Assembly (NCBI GenBank): GCA_951799425.1
Contig: OX637395.1
Location: 14,114,451-14,178,450, forward strand
Origin: Ilex aquifolium
Taxonomy: Eukaryota; Streptophyta; Magnoliopsida; Aquifoliales; Aquifoliaceae
DNA: 64,000 nt
Direction: 5' to 3'
A program made the position numbers and the translations under genes. A model generated the notes under the pieces. That model had not been told where the DNA came from. It made no database searches and saw only the letters and a program-made list of their open reading frames with translations. This document shows positions 44,991 to 55,018 of this stretch, one piece after another (within the stretch, counting starts at the first letter, position 1; every line of letters begins with the position of its first letter).

Positions 44991-46199
44991 ATGGCCCGAA
45001 CAAAAGTGCCCGGTCCTGATCTTCCTCAACATGAGGAGCCCTCTGGTCGCAAGCGGAGTAGTGAGGAGATTGAAGAACTCAGGGAGAAGAGGAAGAAGGC
45101 GAGAATGGAGGCTCGGATGAAATGGATTGGCGACAGGGGTGTGACCTGTGAGCGAAACCTCGATGTCATATCTCTCACACGACGGAATGAGGTGGTCCAA
45201 GCCATCGAAAACCATGGTATGCATTTCTGGTTTGAGGCAGTTGAGGGGTATAATCTATCCATGTGCAGGGATTTTTATCAGACCCTTGGGTTGGCTGATG
45301 AGGGCGGGGTAGAAATTTTGAAGGCCAAGGTTCGGGGTAAAGTAATCATAGTGACCCCTGATGTCATTGCGTCCCTCCTCGGGGATTACCAGAGACCACC
45401 CGATGATCCACCGACCTACCCTGACAATGTCACTCAGGCGAAGACGATCAATGAACTGGTGGCGTTGATGTATGCGGACCCCAGCATGTTTAAGGGGCGG
45501 GTGCAGAGTGGGAAGTTGAAACACTCTTATGGGTTGTTGAACAAACTCCTCCACTACAATTTGCTGCCTAGGGGTGCTGAGAAGAAGCCGAATTTGGAGA
45601 AATTGGCTTTGTTGGATGCGGTTATGTCTGGAGTGCCAATTGATTTTGCTCAGTTTATATGGGAATAGATGAAGGATTTTGCCAACACACAGAAACCTCA
45701 GATTAATTTGCCTTTTGGGAGCTTAGTGACCCGCTTGTGCAAGCTCAGCAAGGTTAGGCCCTACGTGTTTGATCAGATTACTCCCCCTGAGACTGGGGCC
45801 ATTGGCAGGACAAGCAAGAAGAAGAGGAAGGCTCTGAGTCGGGGAAGGCGAGCTGCTCCTGTTGGCACTAGATCTGAGGCCCCTGGTGCTTCATCTTCTG
45901 CCGGGCCATCAACTGCGGAACCTGTACGCTCGACTGATCAGCGTCTTGATGACATTGAGGCGACGTTGCAAGGTTTTGGGGAGATTTTGAGAGAGCTGTT
46001 CAGCCATACTTTCCCAGGGAGACCTATTCCTAGAGTGGCCCCGCCAGCTGCTGCAGGCCCATCTGCCCCTTCTGCCCCTTCTATCCGTACTGATGTTGAG
46101 ATGGGTGGAGATGATACTGAAGAGGGGGATGGTTCTGAGAGTGGGAGTGAGTATGATGAGGGTGATGATAGTGATGAGGGAGAGGGAGATGATGAGTAG
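44991..46199 (+). pseudogene. Element D ORF3 (putative plant transposon protein-like), one in-frame TAG
   Basis: 225 codons, TAG at 45666-45668, then 176 codons in the same frame. The N-terminus is basic and coiled-coil-like (RKRSSEEIEELREKRKKAR). The core has AVEGYNLSMCRDFYQTLG, VRGKVIIVTPDVIASLLGDY and PPTYPD, the order seen in B (LVREFYSN, YVRGAH.., SPTYPP), then LPFGSLVT. A nuclear-localisation-like TSKKKRKALSRGRR and an Ala/Pro/Ser-rich part precede a strongly acidic tail (DDSDEGEGDDE). Nothing looks like an envelope protein: no signal peptide, no membrane segment. The TAG could be a recent mutation (CAG or TGG) or read through; gag-pol is intact, so I treat it as a single lesion. Confidence 0.65.
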
Positions 46200-46520
46200 G
46201 TTGTTGTGTTTTGGGTCTTTTGTCTTTTCATTTTATGTTGAAGTTAGGATTGAGTCCCTGGCCATGTAGAAGAAGCTGAAGGAATTAGGCCAGCTTTTGT
46301 GTCTTGTTGATTTTTGAATCCTCCTACCCCAATTTGAACCACAACAAATGAAATATCACATTTGCTTCCATCTTGTCCATATTTATTTTGTGAATTGCAT
46401 TATGATTTTGTATTTTGATTGATAGTTGAATTGTTATGGATTGTTGGATGTTAGCCTATTTTTTTTGTGTTTTAATATTGAATTTTACTAAGGGACTAGC
46501 AAAAGATAGGTTGGGGGGTG
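46200..46520 (+). other. Element D 3' interior and polypurine tract
   Basis: No coding signal. AT-rich, ending in ACTAAGGGACTAGCAAAAGA, then GGTTGGGGGGTG (46509-46520) directly before the 3' LTR, the plus-strand priming site. C and B have the related ACTAGGGACTAGTAAAG and ACTAGAGACTAGCAAT before their tracts. Confidence 0.75.
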
Positions 46521-48219
46521 TGATTAGCACAATATATTGTATGATTCACATGTGCAAATCAATGTTAATTGAATGGTTTTTATAATTAAAAGATGGAGTT
46601 TTACTTCATAATTTCTCAATTTAGCATTTGATGATTGCAGGGTAAAAGTGCGCAACATAACCATCTTGAGGCTTCTCAAATAGATCAAGATGAATAAGGG
46701 TGAAGGAAAACCAAAGGCAAGTTCAACAGGGGAGGACAGGAAGAAATTCAGGAAAATAAGGCTAGCGTACCGGTACGCGTACCGGTACGCTGACCCTACT
46801 GGAGTGCATCGTACCGGTACGCTGACCCTACTGGAGTGCTGCGTACCGGTACGCGTACCGGTACGCCCGAAGGAATTTTGCCCAAATTCTGCGAATTTGT
46901 CTCAGCCAATTTTTGTGGACCCCACCATGTCTTCTCCCTCCTGCCTCCTGCAAGCCCACAACACTATTCATTGTGTTCACACCTCTTTTGGACTATTGAT
47001 TGCAAGAGAGCATTAATGAGAGGAGTGAGAAGTTGAGCTGCTGGGTCTTGAGGAGTGCCCTGCCATGCCCTGTCCAAGCCATCACCTGCAACCTATTGAT
47101 GGAGATCACTTCTCCAGGCTACTCCATGTCTCCTACACGTTAGGGTTGATGAATGATCTCCATTACAAGGGCTGGATAGGAGGGAAAGGAGGGGGAGAGG
47201 ATTATTGGATGGATTATGCATTAGAGGGATATAGAGAGAGAAGCTCTAAGCGTAGAGATGATGAATAGTAGATTTTAGAGAGAGAAAGTTGTAATTTTCA
47301 TTTATTTTCCAGTACATTGCCTTGCATTCTTCTGTAAGACTCTTTAGAACTTTCTTCAATGCCATTAATGTTAGCTCTTCCATGCTTTTCACTAGTTTAA
47401 TGTTCTCTTCCACTTTCTACCATTAATGAATTAAAGTTCTTCATTTTCATAGCTATGTAATGGGTTTAAATGCATTTTCTTGTAGCTCATGAATTCTTGT
47501 ACTTTGTAGCTTTAGAAGTTCATAGATTTGCAATGCACTTTCATTACATAGTCATTTCCATTCCAAGTATGAGTAGCTAAATCCTTTAGTTGGCAAGACC
47601 AAGAGGGATCTCCTTTGGGGATACCATTTCAACTCTTTCTCCTCCTTCCCTTTAGAGTCAAATGGTTCGTTTTGACCGGATGGAAGATGGATGAGTCGAT
47701 GAGTCTTTGATAAACCGTAGGCCTAGTCACGGTTTATGCTTAAATACTCACCGACGTCATCCTCGGCTTTCCGTGATTCAAGCGTTCATTCATGCTCAAT
47801 CGGAGGAGTGATTTGAGTTGAGGTGGTACACCCATTGGAGTGATCTCTTGGAATTGCCAACACTTGTTTTATCATTACATCTTCATTAGCATACACTTCA
47901 CAAACCAACTCTCAAGACAAAAGATTTTACATTTCCGTTTTTCACCAAATCACTTCAATCTTGATTCACTTCCTTCCCTGTGGATACGACCTTGGAATAC
48001 TCTTCCAAGTAACTCACAACACACGAAAGTCTCCTTGCGATTGGGGAGCATTTTTGTGCATACATATCCCATATTTACATCTTCCCATTTCCCTTTCCTC
48101 ATTGCCCTTTCTTTTCACACTATCCCAAAGGGGGAGAAATCCTTCCTTCCGCTCATACATTGCATCATTTGAGGGATAGCATTTTAGGGGTTAGGAAAGA
48201 CATAGTTTCCAATCAATCA
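46521..48219 (+). repeat. Element D 3' LTR
   Basis: 1699 bp, TGATTAGCAC...CAATCA, followed by TSD CTCTC. It differs from the 5' LTR by about 14 substitutions and a 12-bp deletion of one palindrome unit (array at 46765-46866). Confidence 0.92.
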
Positions 48220-48981
48220 CTCTCTCTAAAACTTCATCTTCTTCCTTGAGCTTCTCTCTCTAAAACTATGTGTGTAGCTGAAATATTTGTGTAAGTCTTG
48301 GTCCAAATTCCTCCATACCCCTCCCACGGTCTGTGTGAATTGAATTCCTTTCATTGGAAGGTCTTTTGGGGACTGCTACAAGCAACCACAGGCCTTGCAT
48401 TCCTCTACCATGCTTCCCCCCAACCACTCTCTTCCTCTTCCATGCTTCTTCTTCCAAATTCAGGTTTTAGGTGTAAGAAAGCATGCTTGTATGTAGAATG
48501 TGTCAGGGCATGCGTGGGAGAAGTAGAAGTGGGCCCACGAAGTTGTTGGAGTTGAGAATGCAAGCTTCTGGCGTTTCTGGGCAAAACCTACCGGTAGAAC
48601 GATGATAAAACCTACTGGTAGGTTTTTTCCAGTAGGCAAAATCTATCGGTAGGTTTTGGCAGGGGCAGCGGTAGAAGAATTTCAGTGCACTAAACCTATC
48701 AGTAGGTTTTGATGAACATCTACCGCTTGGTTTTCACTTGTTTTGGCTTTTTCTTGATTTCTTGATATCCCGAACCACCCGTTAATCCTCCCCTTCTTCT
48801 CCATTGCCTTTAAGCACTTGGTGGATGCTTAACACATGCCATTTCCTACTCTTTACCTATAATCACAAAAAAAAACTTCATTAATTGTTAGATTAAACAT
48901 AATTTCCCCCATTTTCTCCACAAAATCAAGTATAAAATGGGTGCAAAGAGATAAATGATGTGCAATATTCTATGTTTATCA
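48220..48981 (-). repeat. Element G solo LTR, fragment 3 of 3 (LTR 5' end)
   Basis: On the minus strand the LTR begins TGATAAACATAGAA at 48981. Joined with the other pieces it makes about 1.7 kb with TG...CA ends and a near-perfect TSD (GTGAT at 11207-11211, GTAAT at 48982-48986). No interior is present, so it is a solo LTR left by recombination between two LTRs. Confidence 0.7.
48588..48731 (-). promoter_or_regulatory. CTACCGGTAG palindrome array in G LTR
   Basis: CTACCGGTAG at 48588-48597 and several near copies (CCTACTGGTAGG, CTATCGGTAG, CCTATCAGTAGG, half-sites) to 48731, close to the start of the LTR on the minus strand, as expected for U3. The core ACCGGT is shared with D but the flanks differ. 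Confidence 0.6.
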
Positions 48982-49647
48982 GTAATGCTAGCTTGGAAGA
49001 CCAAGCCATGGGCTGGGCATGACTAGGCACGAAGGCAAGGCTAATTAAGTGCTTTGGGTTTGCAAGGAAGGCAGGTGCACAAACATGTGAGGCGGTTCCG
49101 AAAGGTTGTGGCATGTGCCCTGCAGATGGTGGCGGTTCCAGAAGGTTGCTGGCATGTGCATGGCATTCAGGGGTGGTTTTGTGCATAATGCTGGCATATG
49201 CACATCATGAGGGTTGCTGGCATGTGCACTCAACATGCACAACAATTGAGGGTAGTTGCTGGCTGGGTCAGCCAACACTTGTAATTGCCCCTTTCTATGA
49301 CTAGCAGATGTGGGAGTGGCAAAGAGTCTCAACCTTCATCAGCAGGCTGTGGGTGGCCTTGTGGGTGAATCTGGCGTAGCTTTCCGGTTGCCTAGGCAGT
49401 TGGGCTAGTAACTGCCACCTTGTTTGCTATAAGACATGTTGGGGCCTGTAGTGCACCAGAAGAACGTTGGGCACATTTTTGTAAGCAGACCCTGGCTTGT
49501 AAAATTTACGTGTGAGTTTGCTTTCCTGTCCCTACTCTGTTCGTGTGTGCATTTATGTGAGCGTTTTGAGTGCTTGACTGAGACTAAGTGTGGATCTCAA
49601 TGCCATCACGAGGCAGAAATTTGAGTGAGAAATTTGACCCAGTGACA
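48982..49647 (+). repeat. Element F 5' LTR, right fragment
   Basis: Continues the left fragment after G. It matches the 3' LTR from about 52056 (AGCTTGGAAGACCAAGCC) to its end GTGACA. The TATA region is damaged: GCTATAAGACATG here, GCTATAAATAGACATG in the 3' LTR. Confidence 0.82.
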
Positions 49648-49649
49648 GT

Positions 49650-49661
49650 TGGTATCAGAGC
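49650..49661 (+). promoter_or_regulatory. Primer-binding site, initiator tRNA-Met type (element F)
   Basis: TGGTATCAGAGC, complementary to the 3' end of plant initiator tRNA-Met, two bases after the LTR end. This differs from the tRNA-Asp sites of A-D and marks F as another lineage. Confidence 0.9.
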
Positions 49662-49675
49662 TTCAATTTGCGACC

Positions 49676-50694
49676 ATGGCCGGTGGAAACGCTCCTGAAT
49701 TGCGAGAATGTATGACCCGTCTTTAAGATTTTCTGGGTGCCCCTGAAAGTGATGTTGCAACCAGCGTGACTGTGCAGATGGAGCAGCACGCTATTCAGAT
49801 TGTTGGTTTACAGATGGCCTTTGACAGCTATGTGGTCAACAACGATGCGAAGCTTGCAATGATGATGGAGGACATTTTGTCCCTCACCGATGCTGTTAAA
49901 ACCAATCTAAAGAATCTTGAAGATGAACTAACCCTAGTGAAAAGGTCCATGCGTTCTCGTCCAGGTGCAGACGAGACATCTTCAAAGATCAAGGTCCCTG
50001 AATCTAAGGCCTTTAGAGGGAGCCAGAGTGCCAAGGAGCTGGAGAACTTTCTGTAGGACATGGAGCAGTATTTCAAGGTTGCTCATGTGTCTGCTGGAGA
50101 GAAGCTGACCATTACCAGTATGTATCTTTCTGGTGACGGCAAGTTGTGGTGGCAGACCTGGAACGAGGATGATGAATCTGTTGGGCGTGCAAAGATTGAG
50201 ACGTGGGAGACACTTAAAAAGGAATTGAAGGATTAATTCCTGCCTAGCAATACGATGTGGATTGCTAGGGAATCGCTCAAGAAACTTAAGCACACTAGAA
50301 CCGTGATTATGTGACTGAGTTCAGTTCTTTGATGTTGGATATCAAGAACATGTCCAAGGAGGACAAACTCTTCAATTTCATGTCCAGTTTGCAAGGTTGG
50401 GCACAAGCCGAGTTGCGTAGGCAGGGGGTGCGTGATTTGCCCATTGCCATCGCTGCTGTGGATGGCCTAGTTGACTTCAAAACTGGTGATAGTGAAGGCC
50501 CTTTCGAAAAGAATGAAGGAGGCGACAAGAAAGACCGATATGGTACTTCCAAAGATGTAGAGAAGGCGAATTGGAAGAAAAAGATGAACGGGAGTGATTC
50601 TAAAAAGCCAGACAAAAACCAAAAGAAGAAGAGCTTTGATTCTGGTTGCTTTATTTGCGGCGGCCATTATTATACTAGGGACTGTCCCAAGTGA
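49676..50694 (+). pseudogene. Element F gag (chromovirus-like), broken
   Basis: ATG 49676 gives MAGGNAPELRECMTRL, TAA at 49724, then a frame with VPESKAFRGSQSAKELENFL, TAG, DMEQYFKVA, LWWQTWNEDD, ETWETLKKELKD, TAA, FLPSNTMWIARESLKKLKH, a frameshift near 50298, then EFSSLMLDIKNMSKEDKLFNFMSSLQGWAQAELRR. The zinc knuckle CFICGGHYYTRDC is altered: the expected His position holds Tyr. These are features of Gag in plant chromoviruses. Dead. Confidence 0.8.
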
Positions 50695-51487
50695 GAGAAG
50701 TTAACTACCTTTGTTACTGAAAGTGGAGATGGCAGCGACGATGATTATCCCACTCGGGTTAATCCTCTGCAATTGCAGAATGCAATGTCTTTGGGAAAGA
50801 TTCAGCAAGCCCGTAAAGTTATGATGTTTGTGTAGGCTTGGGTGAACAGGAAAGAATTTTTGGCCATGGTGGACACTGGTGCCACCCATAAATTCATTGC
50901 GTAGAGGGAAGTGGGAACATTTGGCTTACAGTTAGACGAGAGCTCAAGCAAGCTCAAGGCTGTCAATTTAGGAGCAATTCCAGTGTGTGAAAATGTAGAG
51001 GCAAACTTGAAAGTTGGTCTGGGGAAGGCCGCGTGAGCATGACGGCTACACTTTTGGACAACTTCGATGTCATCCTCGGGAATGAGTTCTTCGTAAGGCC
51101 AAAGTGGTGCTGATGCCACACTTAAGTGGAATGATGATCTCTAAAGAGGGAGCAGCATGCTTTGTGCCTACAGAGAAGGTGGCAGACCAAAGCAAAAGAG
51201 ACAGCAAGCGAAAAGTGGAGATGTTGTTCGCTTTGCAAATGGATACTGGGTTGCAAGAAGGCAAGATGACATATCTTTTAGCCTTGGTGGGGAATAAACC
51301 TGTTGAGAAGGTTAAAATACCCGGGTTGGTGGCAAAACATTTAGAGGAATGTGCTGGGACTTTGCCTCCAAAACTACCCAAGGACCTTCTGCCCATATGT
51401 GGAGGTGACCACAAAAACGAGCTAGAGTATGGGGCAAAGCTTCCAGCTCGTGTCCCTGATCGGATGGCGGCCGCGGGACAGAAGTAG
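50695..51487 (+). pseudogene. Element F protease and start of RT; rest of pol deleted
   Basis: EFLAMVDTGATHKFIA, with the classic DTGA aspartic protease site, lies near 50850-50900, followed by a TAG. An open stretch at 51104-51487 covers the linker to RT (VLMPHLSGMMISKEGAACFVP, then DHKNELEYGAKLPARVPDRM, the usual entry to RT). After 51487 the sequence jumps to about 200 bp ending near the 3' LTR. RT core, RNase H, integrase and chromodomain are missing, so a large internal deletion occurred. Confidence 0.72.
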
Positions 51488-51695
51488 TCTTTTGCCTATG
51501 GAGGGGCGAGATAGAGGACCGGATGTTCTACCACACATGGAGTTACTCATTTTAAGTAAGAGTTGCTTGACGAGTCAAATGACAGCTGTGTTAAGGCTGC
51601 TCATCGGAGGAAAAAGCGTGTTGATCCTGATCAGATCAAGGGGACTCGGGACAACCTCTCGACGAGGACGTCGAGCTCTTCTAGTGGGGTTGGTT
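51488..51695 (+). other. Element F residual 3' interior
   Basis: About 200 bp with no recognised domain. It ends in CTAGTGGGGTTGG just before the putative LTR start and may include the polypurine tract. Confidence 0.45.
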
Positions 51696-52693
51696 TGTTA
51701 TCCCCTTAGCTTTTGGCTCGGCGTTAGCATGGGGCAGCCTTGCCCAAAGGTGCCTATGCCTTAGCCAAATTGGGTTTCGCTTGAGGAAACAAACCCTTGG
51801 TGCAATCAGTGGGTGATTAAAGCCCCATGAATGAGTGGACGTAGCAGCTAATGCATGGGCACGCTGGGCATGATCAGTGGGTGATTGAAGACCCATGCAT
51901 GGCTGAGTGAGGTAGCTCATGCACGGGCACGATTGGGTGCAATCAATAGGTGATTGAAGCCCCATGCATGGCTGGGCGTAGCAACTAATGCATGGGCACG
52001 TGGGCACAAGCAAGAAAGCAAGCAAAGGCTTGTCGAGTGGCTCGATTTGTGGGGCAATGCAAGCTTGGAAGACCAAGCCATGGGCTGGGCATGGCTAGAC
52101 ACGAAGGCAAGGCTAATCAGGTGTTGTGGGCTGCAAGGAAGGCAGGTGCACAACATGTGAGGTTGTTTAGAACAGTTGTGCCATGTGCACAACATGAGGG
52201 TTGTTGGCATGTGCACTCAGCATGCACAGTAATTGAAGGCAGTTGTTGGCTGGGTCAACCAACAGTTGCAACTACCTCTTTCCATGACCACCATATATGG
52301 GAGTGGCAGAGAGTCTCAACCTTCATCAGCCAACTGTAGGTGGCCTTGTGGGCGAATCTGGTGTAGCTTTGCAGTTGCCTAGGCGGTTGGGCTTGTAACC
52401 GCCACCTTATATGCTATAAATAGACATGTTGGGGTTTGCAGTGCACCAGAAGAGAGTTGGGCATGTTTTTGTAAGCAGACCCTAGCTGAGTGTTCCTTTA
52501 GGCTTTATTAAGAAAGAAAAGGTTGGACCATTGGCCTGTAAAGCTTGTGTGTCATGTGTGAGTTTGCTTGTCTGTCCTTACTCCATTCGTGTGTGCATTT
52601 CTGTGAGCATTTTGAGTACTTGGCTGAGACTGAGTGTGGATCTCAATGCTATCATGAGGCAGAAATTTGAGTGAGAAATTTGATCTCGTGACA
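51696..52693 (+). repeat. Element F 3' LTR
   Basis: About 998 bp, likely TGTTATCCCC...GTGACA; the start is inferred. It contains three tandem units of 68-69 bp (51805-52010) and a TATA box TATAAATAG near 52427. It matches the two pieces of the 5' LTR (10887-11211, 48982-49647). The flank CCTAT after 52693 should be the TSD; its partner is beyond the window start. Confidence 0.8.
51805..52010 (+). repeat. Three 68-69 bp tandem repeats in F LTR
   Basis: Units begin near 51805, 51873 and 51942, each with ATCAGTGGGTGATT or a variant, CCCATGCATGG and GCACGGGCACG or variants. The same array lies at about 10957-11160 in the 5' LTR fragment. Confidence 0.75.
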
Positions 52694-52915
52694 CCTATAA
52701 ATTATAAGCCCCGCTTACACATGGAGGCATCACACGCATCTCAGCATACCACACCTTGAATAATAAAACTCTCCTGCCACCGTCGCCACTTCTAGTGGAG
52801 TAGATCACCCAAATTGAACCACCTAATACGTTTCTCTTGTTGTATTAAGCATCCTCATCTCATACATCATCATAATCTTGATTGATTTTGCATAAATCCA
52901 TTTTGTGCATCTTCA
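52694..52915 (+). repeat. Element H 5' LTR, right remnant
   Basis: AT-rich, ending CATCTTCA before the PBS. The remainder is on the far side of F and A, outside the window. Confidence 0.5.
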
Positions 52916-52918
52916 ATT

Positions 52919-52937
52919 TGGCATCGTCTGTAGGAAC
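52919..52937 (+). promoter_or_regulatory. Primer-binding site region (element H)
   Basis: TGGCATCGTCTGTAGGAAC, close to the TTGGC.CCGTCTGTGGGAA sequence common at this place in Tat-lineage elements. I did not assign the tRNA. Confidence 0.6.
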
Positions 52938-52971
52938 AACTTAGTCTTCACCCTACTGTATTCTCATTTTT

Positions 52972-54600
52972 ATGACTATTACAACTAGATCCATGGGCCA
53001 ACAAAGGGAAAATGATTATCAACCATGTCGGGACGAGGTCCCACCCCCACTGGCAAACCCTGAAACGCAAATATTGGAGACGATGCAGTTGTTGGTATAG
53101 CAAACCCAACAAATCCTCCAATTGTTGCTCATTGGGCACCCTAGAGCCACGCCCCAATAGCTAGGAGGGCCAACACCATAGGTGCCACAAGAGCCCCAGA
53201 TGCCTTGACCAGCACGCCAAGGTGACCCACCTCACCCGGGTGCCCCACCCCAACGCACCCTAGCTCCCCCTCCTCGTGCGCCCGCTCGATCCTCCCATGC
53301 TGACAACCTTCCATTCTAAGAATACGAGTACATGGACCATGAAAACCACTATAACAACCTATACGGCATCCCCAACCACTGGGAAAAATGATCAAGGAGG
53401 TACATAACCAACTGGGCAACGTCTTCAATGCCAAAAAGGCGCGAGAGCTAGAAACATTCGAGCACCTTGTAAGGAGTACTGATATGCCACTCGTAGCTGA
53501 TGTGCCCAACTACCCCCTCCCACCAAAGTTCAAAATGCTAACTATGGAAGTTTTTGATGGCTCGAAAGATTCACTAGATAACCTTCACACCTATAAATCC
53601 CTTATGCAGCTACATAACATACCAAATGAGATTATGTCCAAGGCTTTTCCTACCACTCTCAAGGGGTCTGCACTCTAGTGGTTCGCGAAACTCATATTAG
53701 CGTCCATAAATTCTTTTGCTGAACTAAGTAAATCCTTTGTCTCCCACTTTGTAGGGGGACACTGACACTAGCATTAAGTAAGACCGGGACAAAAGTCTAA
53801 GGAGTTACCTTACTAGTTTTAATGAGGAGGTCCTCCAGATTGAAGAGTCAGATAACAAAATTACCATGGCAGCCTTCATAAATGGCCTACGTTTATCCAG
53901 TTTTTTGTTTTCTTTTTTGAAGTGCTCGCTAAAGTGCATGCCAGAATTATTGTCAAAAGTCCAGAAATACATGAACGCCAAGGATGTAACCAAAGTCAGG
54001 CGAGGTGAGTCCTTACGTGGAGGGGAGAAGAGAAAAGAGACCAATGAAGACAAGAGAGAGACCGAGAACAAAAAGGGATAGACAAAGAGGGTGTTAGCCA
54101 AAGACCACCTTGGCCCTGCACCTCAGAGGGAGCTACATGCCTTCATGCAGCTCAATGCCTCAGTTGAGCATATTCTGCTCCAAATTCAGGACAACCCTGT
54201 GGTGCGTTGGCCATAAAAAATGAAATATACCCTGAATCGTAGGAACCTGAACAAGTATTGTCGTTTCCACCACGATCATGGCCACAACATTGACGACTGC
54301 TTCGAACTCAAAAAGAAGATTGAGGACCTTATACAACGTGGCCAATTGCAATAGTATGTAGCAGGTAAAGGTTATGCCCCACCACCCGATCGTAACCAAG
54401 GTGAGAGAGAGCACCAACAACCTCTTGGAGAAATTCATACGATCTCTGGAGGGCTTATGGGAGGAGGTGACTTCAACTCAGCTAGGAAGCTTCATGTCAG
54501 GAAAGTCAGACATTCAGAGCCAGATGACCTATGCCCATTGAAGTCTCACAAGCAAGGGGATAGTGAGCTCATCCTCTTTTTAGACAAAAACTTGGAGGGG
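52972..54600 (+). pseudogene. Element H gag, broken
   Basis: ATG 52972 gives MTITTRSMGQQREN, then stops. The best block is 53388-53678 (NYPLPPKFKMLTMEVFDGSKDSLDNLHTYKSL, then AFPTTLKGSAL followed by TAG and WFAKL), typical of Tat Gag. A later block near 54237-54350 has YCRFHHDHGHNIDDCFELKKKIEDLI, with zinc-binding C-H-H-C spacing. Many stops. Confidence 0.75.
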
Positions 54601-54613
54601 ATTTAGCACCCCA

Positions 54614-54950
54614 ATGACGACCATGATGGCAGCCAACTTACTAACCATGATGGCATCGAACTATCAAGTAAGAAAAATCCTTGGGGACAATGACATCTCC
54701 GTCGATATCCTGTTCCCAAAGGCGTACGATAACCTCCATCTCGACAAGGAGAGACTCCAACCCATCAAGACACCCCACATTGGTTTTTTAGGAGAAAAGG
54801 TATACCCCCTAGGCTGCATCACCTTGTCAGGCATGACGCCTAGAAGCTCCACCATAATGGTAAATTTCTTAGTGTTGGGCTACCTTTCTGCCTACAACAT
54901 CATATTTGGCATCTCACACTCAACACCTTGATGGGGGTGCCATCCATTAA
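54614..54950 (+). pseudogene. Element H protease remnant
   Basis: VRKILGDNDISVDILF at the place where an aspartic protease has VDxGSSADILF; the active-site motif is destroyed. LEKVYPLGCITLSGM-like and AYNIIFGI segments support the assignment. Confidence 0.55.
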
Positions 54951-55018
54951 CCACCTCATTCTCCGTTTTCCAACCTCTATGAGGGCCAACCTCTAGAGAA
55001 ATTCGAGTCCAAGTTACA

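Larger units (their letters stand above)
34978..48219 (+). mobile_element. Element D: near-intact Athila-like Ty3/gypsy retrotransposon
   Basis: 13,242 bp. LTRs of 1711 and 1699 bp, TG...CA ends (TGATTAGCAC...CAATCA), perfect TSD CTCTC (34973-34977 and 48220-48224), tRNA-Asp-type PBS, one intact gag-pol frame, ORF3 with one stop, and polypurine tract GGTTGGGGGGTG. By eye the LTRs differ by about 14 substitutions plus a 12-bp palindrome-unit indel, below 1 percent, so the insertion is fairly recent but older than C. It sits inside solo LTR G. Apart from the ORF3 TAG, it could be autonomous. Confidence 0.94.

Noticed and set aside
45938..46231. Ser-rich minus-strand ORF
   Set aside because: Antisense of the acidic tail of D ORF3.
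49045..49332. His/Cys-containing ORFs in F LTR (also 51681-52339)
   Set aside because: Driven by tandem GCATG-rich LTR repeats; frames differ between the LTR copies.
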